Shown piece after piece: positions 8,919-17,800 of a DNA stretch of 44,143 bases (position 1 is the first letter of the stretch; each line of letters starts with the position of its first letter). This DNA comes from Candidatus Borrarchaeum yapensis (GTDB lineage: Archaea > Asgardarchaeota > Sifarchaeia > Borrarchaeales > Borrarchaeaceae): NCBI GenBank assembly GCA_016840515.1, contig JAEOSF010000029.1, forward strand, positions 1 to 44,143, in the 5' to 3' direction. The translations under genes and the position numbers were made by a program. Below the pieces are notes generated by a model. That model saw only the letters and a list, made by a program, of their open reading frames with translations. It was not told the DNA's origin and searched no databases.

Positions 8919-10397
8919 TCATTTAAGGTATTTTTTTTGGAGTTCTTCTCTAACGATTTGGGACGATATTAGAGTCATGGGGACGCCAATACCTGGGTGT
9001 GTGTATGCACCAGTATAATACAAATTCTTCACTTTCTTGCTCCTATGTGATGGTCTCCACCATGCTGTCTGTCGCATCGTATGTGATAGGCCGAGTGCAG
9101 TTCCTTTATATGCATTATATCGCTCAGCAAAGTCATTGATACAAAATATTCTTTTTGTAACAACAAAATCTCGTAAAGGTTCACCTAACTTTTCTTCAAG
9201 GTCAAGAAAGATTTTATTGAAGAAATTTTCTCTGAGTGCTTCAGTATCTTCGAGTCCTGGAGCGAGAGGGATCAATATAAAGAGTGTTTCACCATGTTCA
9301 GGTGCAAATCCACTACTCGATTTTGAAGGAACGTTCACGTAATATGATGGAGTTTCAGGCCATGCGGCTTTTTTTGGATCGAAAAGTACGTCAAAACCTT
9401 TATCCCAATCTTCATCGAGAAATAGTGTATGGTGTGCCAAATTCTCGACCTTTTTATTGACGCCAACATATGCTACCATTGCAGATGGCGCTAAAACACG
9501 TGTATCCCAATATTTTTCAGAATAGGTTCGATAACGTTTATCTAGCAGTTCTAGTTCTGAGTGTGCATAATCTGCATTCACTAAAACTATGTCTGCGTCA
9601 AGAGTCTCCTTTTCAGTAACTACACGTTTTGCATGCTTATTTTCGACTTCGATTTTTGTGGCAGGTTGATTGAATTTGAACTTTGCTCCATAAGATTGTG
9701 CTAGTTTGTAGATAACGTCAACGACTCCTCCCATGCCGCCTTCGGGAAACCATACACCCATATTGAGGTCAATATGATTCATAATGTAGTACATCGCAGG
9801 TGTATTTGTGGGGGCACCGCCTAGAAAACCAATGGAATATTCCAAAATTTTCCTCGCTTCATCGCTTTCGAATCTCTTTCGTACAAAGGAATCAAGATTA
9901 CTAAAAATACTGAATTTTAAGCCAGCTTTCATCATTTTCCAGCTAAAGATGTCAAAGATGGAATGGTAGTCTCTATAGATCAAATCTTGTAGTGCAGCCT
10001 CATAATTCTTCTCGGCGTGATCAAGGTATTTTCGAAGTTTTTCCCCGCCGTTCTCTTCAAGTTGATCGAACAGTTCAAAATTCTTTTCCAAGTCTGCAAA
10101 AATATCGATAACTTTCTCTTTGCCAAAGAAAATCCTATAAGCTGGATCAAGACGGTGTAAATCATCAAAAACATCTTCAGGTTTTTTGTCAAATTCTGCA
10201 AAAAAGTTTTCATAGACATCTGGCATCAAATACCATGAAGGACCCATATCAAAAGTGAAACCTTTGTCTTTGTGGATACTAGCGCGTCCTCCTGGTTGCT
10301 CATTCTTTTCAACTACTGTAACCTCGAATCCATCTTTCGCCAGTAGAGCCGCGGCTGAAAGTCCCCCAAATCCCGCGCCAATAATAACAACTTTCAT
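8919..10397 (-). CDS. crtI: Phytoene desaturase
   Basis: 492 residues. It opens with the FAD-binding dinucleotide fold VVIIGAGFGGLSAAALLA and VEKNEQPGGRA, followed by FDMGPSWYLMP, the typical CrtI substrate entry block. Near the C-terminus, YYTGAYTHPGIGVPMTL is the conserved carotenoid-desaturase tail that completes the FAD site. The enzyme desaturates phytoene towards lycopene. It is first in the operon. AAGGGATAT a few bases before the ATG can serve as binding site. The promoter region upstream carries a palindrome next to a TATA box, suggesting repression. Function confident; number of desaturation steps not readable. Confidence 0.93.
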   Translation of the reverse strand: MKVVIIGAGFGGLSAAALLAKDGFEVTVVEKNEQPGGRASIHKDKGFTFDMGPSWYLMPDVYENFFAEFDKKPEDVFDDLHRLDPAYRIFFGKEKVIDIFADLEKNFELFDQLEENGGEKLRKYLDHAEKNYEAALQDLIYRDYHSIFDIFSWKMMKAGLKFSIFSNLDSFVRKRFESDEARKILEYSIGFLGGAPTNTPAMYYIMNHIDLNMGVWFPEGGMGGVVDVIYKLAQSYGAKFKFNQPATKIEVENKHAKRVVTEKETLDADIVLVNADYAHSELELLDKRYRTYSEKYWDTRVLAPSAMVAYVGVNKKVENLAHHTLFLDEDWDKGFDVLFDPKKAAWPETPSYYVNVPSKSSSGFAPEHGETLFILIPLAPGLEDTEALRENFFNKIFLDLEEKLGEPLRDFVVTKRIFCINDFAERYNAYKGTALGLSHTMRQTAWWRPSHRSKKVKNLYYTGAYTHPGIGVPMTLISSQIVREELQKKYLK

Positions 10398-10484
10398 TTA
10401 ATATCCCTTCATAATTGAAATCATCTTATAGTTTCAACAATTTCAATTTCGGTTATTTAGAGTGATATGACAGTGTATTAATTA

Positions 10485-10516
10485 TTCGGTCATTACCGAA
10501 CAATTATATTTAAATA
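10485..10516 (-). promoter_or_regulatory. Carotenoid operon promoter with 6-4-6 palindrome
   Basis: TTCGGT-CATT-ACCGAA at 10485-10500 is a perfect inverted repeat. Immediately beside it, at about 10506-10516, lies the near-symmetric TATA element ATTTAAATA. Read on the minus strand, the palindrome falls between the TATA box and the expected start of the crtI transcript, the classic place for an archaeal repressor. The regulator is not identified. Confidence 0.5.
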
Positions 10517-10716
10517 GGATTGTTACGGCAAAAAAAAAGAAAGTTTGCAAATGTAAAGACGCATAAATTGGTTTGTAATCATAAGACTTGCTTGATCTTT
10601 GAAAGGTCACCAAAGATAAATAAAGATCCTATTTATGGTTTTTTTGATAACAAATTAAAAGTTGACGTAACAAACACTAATAAAAAATGGTTCCTATTTT
10701 GGTGTGGTGAAAAAAT

Positions 10717-11202
10717 TTGTTATGTCCAATTTGTGGGTCGAAATTCAACTCTCCTGAGGAATTAATGGCGCATGTTAAAGAACATGGCATTGAAATAGAT
10801 CCAGACTTTATGAATACCTTAATGAAGGGATTAGGCAGCTTTTTTGCTGATATGTTTAGCGGAAAAAGTGATATGTCTTCTGACACAGAAGATGATAAAG
10901 AAGTGGATCCAAGTATGATGTTTGGAAATATGATGGAGCAGTTGATGAAGACTCTAACTGAAAGTATTGAAGGATTACAAAATATTGATGCTGATGACAC
11001 GAATCAAGGTATGCCAAATCCATTTGCGATGATGATGAAAAGTATGTTTGACCAATCAATTCAGACAGAACCCGAACCCAAAGATGAAACTTCCTCTTCT
11101 AGCACAAATGAAGATGATACTAAATTCAAAGAAAATTCTATAGAAATACCTTTCTCTTCCGATGACGAAAAAAAGAAAGATAAAAAAGAAAGTACTGAAT
11201 GA
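10717..11202 (+). CDS. C2H2 zinc-finger protein with acidic tail
   Basis: 161 residues. The TTG start at 10717 is supported by GGTGTGGTGA just before it. Residues 3-23 form a single C2H2 finger: CPICGSKF, then a helix ending in HVKEH (C-x2-C-x12-H-x3-H). The rest is low complexity: methionine-rich amphipathic stretches such as MMFGNMMEQLM and NPFAMMMKSM, then a serine/acidic tail ending in lysine/glutamate-rich sequence. No membrane segment. A single finger could bind DNA, RNA or protein. The TPR gene follows 57 bases later and may be in the same unit. Function unknown. Confidence 0.75.
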   Translation: MLCPICGSKFNSPEELMAHVKEHGIEIDPDFMNTLMKGLGSFFADMFSGKSDMSSDTEDDKEVDPSMMFGNMMEQLMKTLTESIEGLQNIDADDTNQGMPNPFAMMMKSMFDQSIQTEPEPKDETSSSSTNEDDTKFKENSIEIPFSSDDEKKKDKKESTE

Positions 11203-11259
11203 ATACCAATAAGGTATTAAGATACCAAATTAATTCTTTACTCTTTAGAGGGTTTTATC

Positions 11260-12906
11260 ATGTCTGAAGATTATGAATTATGGTTTAATGAGGCTTTCGA
11301 CAAAGGAGAACTTGGGAACTATCGCGGGGCGATTGAACTCTATAAGAAAGTGATCGAGGCAAAACCAGATTATCAAGCCGCCTGGTTTAACATGGGGTTA
11401 ATGTATAGCAACCTGGCGGAATATGACGAGTCAATTGAATGCTACAAAAAGGCAATAGAATTAGATCCCACGGACGGTGCAGCTTTTGATAACCTAGGCT
11501 ACGTCTTCAACAAGATTGGCGAGTATGAGGAATCGATCCGTTGTCACAAGGAAGCCATTGAAAAACGACTCCCAAATGCAGCTAATGCTTGGAATAACTT
11601 AGGGATAGCTTATCACAACGTTAACGATTTCAAGAACGCCGAAGATGCCTATAAAAAGGCAATAGAATTAGATCCTGGTTTTAACTTTCCATATCGTAAT
11701 ATCGCAGACGTATACATAGATAATGCAGAGTATGAACTTGCTGAACAGTATTATAAAAAGGCACTAGAAATTGATGCAGAGTATGTTTCAGCTTGGAATG
11801 GTCTTGGAAACGCATTATGGAACCAGAATAATCACGAAGAAGCAAAAAAAGCGTATAATAAGGCAATAGAACTCGATCCAACTTTTAAATTTGCATGGAA
11901 GAACATGGGTGATTTACTCGTTGAACTCGGCAAAAATGATGACGCAGTTGAGTATTACTTGAAGACTCTGGATTTGGATTCTAGTTATATCTCAGCTTTA
12001 AATGGGCTAGGCAATTCTTATTACAATCTTGGAGATTTTGAAAACGCTAGAAAAGCGTATGATAAAGCGTTAGACATAGATCCAAATTATAAGTTTGCGT
12101 TACGAAACCTTGGCGATCTCTTGTATGATGAAGGATCATATCAACAAGCAATTGGTTATTATGATAGAGTATTAGCAATTGACCCAGATGATGTAGTCAT
12201 TCTGAATTCTTTAGCTAATTGTTATTACGGTTTAGATGAGTTTTCAAAAGCAAAAGAAATCTATGAAAAAGCTTTGGCAATAGAACCAGATTACAAATTT
12301 GCGATGGCTAACATAGGCAATCTCCTTTACGCGCAAGGCAACTATACAGAAGCCGTAGACTACTTTAAAAAGGCAATAGAAATAGATCCTGACTACGCAT
12401 TTGCGATTAATGGCTTAGGAAACACGTACCTTGAGCTCGGTGAATATAAGAGGGCAAGCGAAAACTATCAGAGACTTCTCGACAATAATCCAGAAGATGA
12501 AGACGGATTGATTAACATGGGTGTTGTCCATAGTCGGCTCGGCGAATATTCAAAATCGATTGACTATTATTCAAAACTTATCGATCTCAAGGAAGCTAAA
12601 GGTAAGATTCCTCCCAGATTGGTCATAAAAAATCTGGCTCTTTCCTATGAAAGTCTTGGAGAATTGAATAAGGCAGCAGAATCTTATCAAAAGATTATAA
12701 ATCTTTGGCCCGAAGATGCAGAGGCACATTATAATCTTGGAATGTGCTTTAAAAAATTAAGTGAGGACAAGAATGCAGAAGATGCTTTTACTAAAGCATT
12801 ACAATACGATCCAGAAACATATGAATCGAAAATACGAAATGAAGGTTTAAGTCCAGAAGAAATTCTAGGCAGACAATTGTTGATGAACTTCCAAACTAAA
12901 AAATAG
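11260..12906 (+). CDS. Tetratricopeptide repeat (TPR) protein
   Basis: 548 residues made almost wholly of about fourteen to fifteen 34-residue TPR units. Repeated signatures include AWFNMGLMY, AIELDP and YYKKALEIDAEY. No signal peptide, enzyme domain or membrane helix is seen, so this is a cytoplasmic scaffold. Partners are unknown. Upstream, AATACC-AATAA-GGTATT (11202-11218) is a perfect short inverted repeat at the end of the zinc-finger gene, which may be an operator or weak transcript end. GAGGG lies about 10 bases before the ATG. A second, separate TPR protein is at 39039-40442. Confidence 0.9.
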   Translation: MSEDYELWFNEAFDKGELGNYRGAIELYKKVIEAKPDYQAAWFNMGLMYSNLAEYDESIECYKKAIELDPTDGAAFDNLGYVFNKIGEYEESIRCHKEAIEKRLPNAANAWNNLGIAYHNVNDFKNAEDAYKKAIELDPGFNFPYRNIADVYIDNAEYELAEQYYKKALEIDAEYVSAWNGLGNALWNQNNHEEAKKAYNKAIELDPTFKFAWKNMGDLLVELGKNDDAVEYYLKTLDLDSSYISALNGLGNSYYNLGDFENARKAYDKALDIDPNYKFALRNLGDLLYDEGSYQQAIGYYDRVLAIDPDDVVILNSLANCYYGLDEFSKAKEIYEKALAIEPDYKFAMANIGNLLYAQGNYTEAVDYFKKAIEIDPDYAFAINGLGNTYLELGEYKRASENYQRLLDNNPEDEDGLINMGVVHSRLGEYSKSIDYYSKLIDLKEAKGKIPPRLVIKNLALSYESLGELNKAAESYQKIINLWPEDAEAHYNLGMCFKKLSEDKNAEDAFTKALQYDPETYESKIRNEGLSPEEILGRQLLMNFQTKK

Positions 12907-13047
12907 CGACAATTGAATAGCGTTTAGAGACAAATGACTTTCATGAACGCAGTGTTTTTTTATAAATGATTTTTCAATCATTTTAATGGAATTTTAGAAA
13001 TCGATTGTATCTAATAATTTTGCGAATTATGCTGTAAGTTAACCCAT

Positions 13048-13209
13048 TTACTCTTCAACAACTTCCATTATGACAGATACATGTACTTTCGCTGTCGCTT
13101 TTGCCTGTGTAGTATTTTTAAAATCCTCAATAATTTGCAAAAATGGAGGCGCTATCGATGAAAGAGCACCTTCAATTTCATAATTTACACTATAGACCTT
13201 CCTTGACAT
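13048..13209 (-). CDS. Small hypothetical protein, 53 residues
   Basis: The frame begins MSRKVYSVNYEIEGAL and ends VSVIMEVVEE. GGTGGT lies 4-5 bases before the ATG, and a TATA-like TTTAGATATATC lies further upstream on the minus strand, so all signals for expression are present. The predicted pattern is strand, helix (PPFLQIIEDFKN), strand (AKVHVSVIMEVV), which would suit a small dimeric alpha/beta protein. No cysteines, no membrane segment. I do not recognise the family. It stands alone in a gap of over 500 bases between two plus-strand genes. Confidence 0.6.
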   Translation of the reverse strand: MSRKVYSVNYEIEGALSSIAPPFLQIIEDFKNTTQAKATAKVHVSVIMEVVEE

Positions 13210-13341
13210 AATACCACCAGTAGATAGATATATCTAAAAATTCACAAATTTCATAAAGTAAAATGAACATTAGCTATCAAGGACAAAGAGCATTAGATTA
13301 GTATAAAACAGTTTAGTTTAGTTACATGTTTCCTCTAATCT

Positions 13342-13360
13342 AAGATATTCGCAATATCTT
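13342..13360. promoter_or_regulatory. Perfect 19-base palindrome (operator candidate)
   Basis: AAGATATT-CGC-AATATCTT, with 8-base perfect arms, lies about 110 bases before the gene at 13469 and about 130 bases before the divergent small gene starting at 13209. The surrounding 13210-13468 stretch is otherwise AT-rich and holds no gene I can support. Confidence 0.4.
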
Positions 13361-13468
13361 GATAAAAAGTAGATTACTGTATCTAATTATAGTGGCTAAG
13401 TGAACTTTTAAATTAAACCGAAAGAAAAAAACAAACATAAGAAAATTTGTTTCAAGAGTTGCAGAACG

Positions 13469-14215
13469 ATGGGTAAAATTGATGGGTGCGAACTGTGTGA
13501 TGCCTATGATGATTGCCTCCATGATGAGGCAGTTAATAATGTTGTTAATCATAAAACCTTTCAGGATGAATGGAAAACGGTTTATAAGTCAATGAAGCCA
13601 TCAAAAGTGTTGAATTTTTTAAGAGATCAGGAGAAAGCACTACGTAAAAAAAATGAGGCTGAATTAGGCAAATTTGACTCCCATAAGCTACGTGTTTGCA
13701 TTTTCATCAATGCGTTAGATGCATATCCGGGAAAAAAGATAAGTAATACCCTCAGAAACTCTTTGATAAAGGAAGTACAAAAAGTCTACTACTTTATTCT
13801 TGTTGAAACTCAATTAGATGATACCGCCGTAAAAACCCTCGTAGACTTGAAAAATCATCAGAAGAAACAAGAGTTATATCAACAAGAAGAAACGGTACAA
13901 CGTCTTTTACAAACTTCTAAAGCCCTTAAAGAAAATTCTAAAACTAATCTCGGTGCGAGATACGAGATTAACCGAGACTTTAGTGAACTTTTAAAAGAAG
14001 TGCACTATGCAAGTCCAGAAGTAGCAGAATATTTTCTTGAGGAAGGAAATGACTGGTATGAGATGAGTAAAATTTCTGAAGCAAAATGGGTTGAAGCGTC
14101 AATGGAATGGATTGAAATTGCAAAACTTATTTTTAATCGACTTGAATGGACTCAAGAAGTTGAAAAATGTGAAAAAATAATCTATCATCTCAAAAATTTG
14201 CCTAGCAGTGGTTGA
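13469..14215 (+). CDS. Hypothetical helical protein with N-terminal Cys cluster
   Basis: 248 residues, not recognised. It begins with GCELCDAYDDCLHD, three cysteines and a histidine that could bind zinc or an iron-sulfur cluster. The rest is largely helical and charged, with a coiled-coil-prone middle (residues about 125-165, rich in K, Q, E). The C-terminal part (VAEYFLEEGNDWYEMSKISEAKWVEASMEW) resembles a TPR-like helical pair. No membrane segment. Two small helical proteins follow on the same strand, with a 50-base gap before the first. Function unknown. Confidence 0.65.
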   Translation: MGKIDGCELCDAYDDCLHDEAVNNVVNHKTFQDEWKTVYKSMKPSKVLNFLRDQEKALRKKNEAELGKFDSHKLRVCIFINALDAYPGKKISNTLRNSLIKEVQKVYYFILVETQLDDTAVKTLVDLKNHQKKQELYQQEETVQRLLQTSKALKENSKTNLGARYEINRDFSELLKEVHYASPEVAEYFLEEGNDWYEMSKISEAKWVEASMEWIEIAKLIFNRLEWTQEVEKCEKIIYHLKNLPSSG

Positions 14216-14265
14216 GGCATAGATTTATTTAGGTTTAACGAAATTAAATCTTAAAAATTATCAAG

Positions 14266-14508
14266 ATGAAAGAGATGACAGAAAAACCTTTAGTTCTAGA
14301 AGAGAAGATAAAACGTCTACTAAAACTATCACGAGAAGCTATGAGTCTTAGTTCAGAGATATTTCGGGATGTAATCATCCCTCAGAATGTTCTTCAAAAG
14401 TTTTCTGAAGTATTAGACGGAATAGGAATTGCCACTAAAATTCTAACAGGTCAAAAAATCGAACTACCAAAAGAATTTCTTGAAAAGAAGAAAATTGAGG
14501 TGGAATAA
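14266..14508 (+). CDS. Small helical protein, first of a related pair
   Basis: 80 residues; ATG at 14266 or 14275. It contains KRLLKLSREAMSLSSEIFRDV, which closely parallels the KKLMGLSKEIVGLSGEIAKDL segment of the next gene, so the two are probably diverged copies. It then has a second helix (VLQKFSEVLDGIGIATKIL). No recognised domain. It abuts the next gene with no spacer, so the pair is translated together and may form a heterodimer (inference). Confidence 0.6.
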   Translation: MKEMTEKPLVLEEKIKRLLKLSREAMSLSSEIFRDVIIPQNVLQKFSEVLDGIGIATKILTGQKIELPKEFLEKKKIEVE

Positions 14509-14709
14509 TTGTCCGAGCAAGAATTGAATGAAAAATTGAAGAAGTTAATGGGCCTCTCCAAAGAGATAGTGGGGCTCAGTGGAGAAATAGCAAAAGATTT
14601 AGCAGATGTAGCTCGTAAAGAAGCTGCAAAAACGCTGGAAGAGATTATGGCTGGTATTAAAAAGACAATGGAAACTCTAAGTAAAAAGCCCGATAAACCT
14701 CCAGGTTAA
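14509..14709 (+). CDS. Small helical protein, second of a related pair
   Basis: 66 residues from a TTG start directly after the previous stop; GAGGTGG lies 5-6 bases before it and serves as binding site inside the upstream gene. The protein is nearly all helix, amphipathic (LKKLMGLSKEIVGLSGEIAKDLADVARKEA) with a lysine/proline tail. It resembles its neighbour at 14266 in the first helix. No known domain. Followed by T-rich sequence that may end transcription. Confidence 0.6.
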   Translation: MSEQELNEKLKKLMGLSKEIVGLSGEIAKDLADVARKEAAKTLEEIMAGIKKTMETLSKKPDKPPG

Positions 14710-14844
14710 TCTAAATTACCCTTATTTTTTTATTATAGTTAATTCATTTGTTTTTGAATCCATTAAAAGAACTTTTTTTAAGCAGTATAGAGACTACATC
14801 TAATAGAGTAGAGAATAGACAATATAATTTTTTGAGGATTAAAA

Positions 14845-17800
14845 ATGGGAGTTGACGAAAGAAGCGCTAGTTTTGAATCTGCGCAATGTGTTCATTTACA
14901 AGACAAACCTTACATTAATGAAGATTTTTTCAAGTGCGGAGTTATTCACGAGCTGTTACCTTCAGAGAGGGTTGATGGACTTTGCCAAACGAAGATTTGG
15001 AGAAAATGTGAGTATATTTATGATCCTACGCGAGCTCATCGAGAAGGTAAGTGGCGTGACGTAGTTGGGCTTGATGTTGTGAAGAAGGAGTTGGTTCAAA
15101 AAGTTCAGCACCCGCTTCTATTTCACAAAAAATATTCAACAACAGGTGTGTTGCCCCAAAAGGTTATCCTGCTGTTTGGTCCAGATGGTTGTGGCAAAGC
15201 TAGTTTATCCAAGGTATTAGCCCATGAAAGTGGGGCTCATTTAGAAACGCTTATTCCAAGAGAAATAGATCGATTAAAAACACTTATTGAAGAAGCTAAA
15301 GAGCCTACGATAATATTTTTGGATGAAGTTGATATGGTTGCACAACCAGTCGAATACTTTCAGCAGAGATCCTTACCACTAGCACGTGATCCTGTATTGG
15401 TCCTGATGGACAGTATAGAAACATTAGAGGAAATTAATAACCCTGTCGCACTAATAATGGCAACAGACCACCCAAAGTTGATTTTACGAACTTTACTTAA
15501 ACAAGATTACATACCGGAGATTATGTATGTACCTCCTCCCACCTTAGGGGAACGTGAAAAGATCATTCGTAAGTTCTTACAAAGTCGCCCTCTTGCAGCA
15601 GACGTTGATTTTAGAAGATTAGCAGAGCGTACAAAAGATTTTTCAGTTTTAGATATCAAGAAGTTTGTCAGAAATTTGGAACTTGAATGGCTGGAACGCT
15701 CATTTAAAGAACCTCAACCTGTCGAAATAACAATGGAACAGCTCATGCGACAGATTAAAGACGTTGTCCCTTCGCTATCTAATGCGCTAATTTCTCAATA
15801 TGAGCAAGCAGCAAAACGTTGGGGTGCTATGGAAGACGCATTACGGAGAAAACGAGAGAAAAAATTGACGTGGGAAGACGTCGGAGGTTATATTGAAGTC
15901 AAAGAACAACTAAAAGATATCGTTGCTGTATTAGAGGAAGCAAACGAAACTATTTCTCAATATAATTTGAAACCCCCCTCTGGAATCATTCTTTATGGAC
16001 CACCTGGTTGCGGAAAAACGTATATAGCTAACGTATTAGCATCTGTCACAAAGGCGAACTTTCACACTGTAACGGCTGGCTCTCTTCTCAGCAAATGGTA
16101 CGGAGAGGCTGAGCAAAATATCAGCGAATTATTTGCGACGGCAAAGGTAGATCCTCCATCAATCATTTTCTTTGACGAACTTGAGGGTCTGTTTCAAACT
16201 AGAGGTGAGGCATCCCCAGTTCACAGTAGAATCGTTTCTGTTTTCCTTCAAGAACTCTCAAACCTAACCCCAGAAGATAGGGTTATTGTGATTGGCGCTA
16301 CCAATAGACCACAAGACGTGGACATGGCGTTTTTACGTCCTGGACGGTTTGATGAATTGATTGGCATAGGACTTCCAGATCTTGAAGCAAGGAAGGCGAT
16401 TTTCAAAGTTCATACTAAGGATATGCCTTTAACTGATGATATTGACCTCAATATGTTAGCAGAGAAAACAGAGATGTTTACAGGAGCTGAAATTGCATTT
16501 ATTTGTGATACCGCACGAAAAGCGGTTGCTAAGGAAGCAATGAAATCAGGATTTCGAAAAATAAGCATGGAGGATTTCGTCCAGCAGATCATTCAATCTA
16601 AGCCGGGATTAACTGAAGACGATGTTAGGCTGTTTAATGAAGCACAAGAAAGGTTTGGCAGGCGAAAATATGCTCCAAAGAAGAAATTTGCTGAAAAGGA
16701 AAAAGAACTGAGTTGGAAAGATGTTGGCGGTTACGATGACGTAAAAGAGTATATGAAAAACCTTGTAAAGATCCTTGAATCTGAGGAATTGTTAGAAAGA
16801 TACAGCCTCAAGCCACCGAAAGGCTTACTTTTATATGGACCTCCTGGCTGCGGGAAGAGTTACCTTTCAAAAGTTTTAGCCGCAGAAACGGAAGCTAATT
16901 TTAAGGTTATTTCAGCAGGTATAATGATGAGTAAGTTTTATGGTGAAACAGAGAAACAAATCCATGACTTATTCGTTCAGGCACGAAGAAACCCACCAAC
17001 AATTCTATTTTTTGACGAGTTAGAAGGTCTTTTTGTGCGAAGAGAAGCTATAGGAACAGGTTTTTCAGGTCATAAAACAGCAGTCTCTACACTACTTACC
17101 GAACTGAGCGAATTAAAACCAGAAGATCGTGTATTAGTTATAGGCGCAACTAATAGACCTCAAGATATAGACCCTGCCTTTCTAAGACCAGGACGTTTTG
17201 ATGAAAGGATTGGAATAGGACCTCCTGACTTAAAAGCACGGAAAGCAATTTTTGATGTCCATGCGAGAGGTATGCCTTTGGCTAAGGATGTAGATTTTGA
17301 TTTTTTGGCGTTAAAGACGGAAAAATACACAGGAGCGGAAATTGAGTATATTTGCAATCAAACCAGAAGAAAGGTTGCTATAGAAGCCCTAAAATCAGGT
17401 TTTAGAGAAGTAAAGATGGAAGATTTTCTTAAGCAGCTTACAGTTACAAAATCAGGCTTGTCACAAGAAGACATTCGACTATTTGAAGAAGCACAGGAAC
17501 GATTTGAAAGACAATTAATATCCATAAGCAAGCAGAAGGTCTGGGAAGATGTTACTTTTGACGAAATAGGTGGCTTATCAGAAGTTAAGGAGTTTTTAAA
17601 GGATTATGTTGGTTTTCTGGTTAAGCATTTCGATACTGTCCGAACTTCTGGACTCTCATCAGGAGGTGGTATGATTTTATTCGGACCACCAGGTTGTGGA
17701 AAGACTGTATTGATCAAAGCGGCTGTTAGAGATGCGAATGTAAACTTCTTTAAGTTTTCAGCACTTGAATTGAGGATCACTGGTGGGTTCAACAAATTTA

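Noticed and set aside
10520..10765. 81-codon plus-strand frame
   Set aside because: Overlaps the zinc-finger gene start and the carotenoid promoter; lysine/asparagine-rich chance frame with no binding site.
13340..13552. 70-codon minus-strand frame
   Set aside because: Overlaps the start of the better-supported gene at 13469 and has no binding site.
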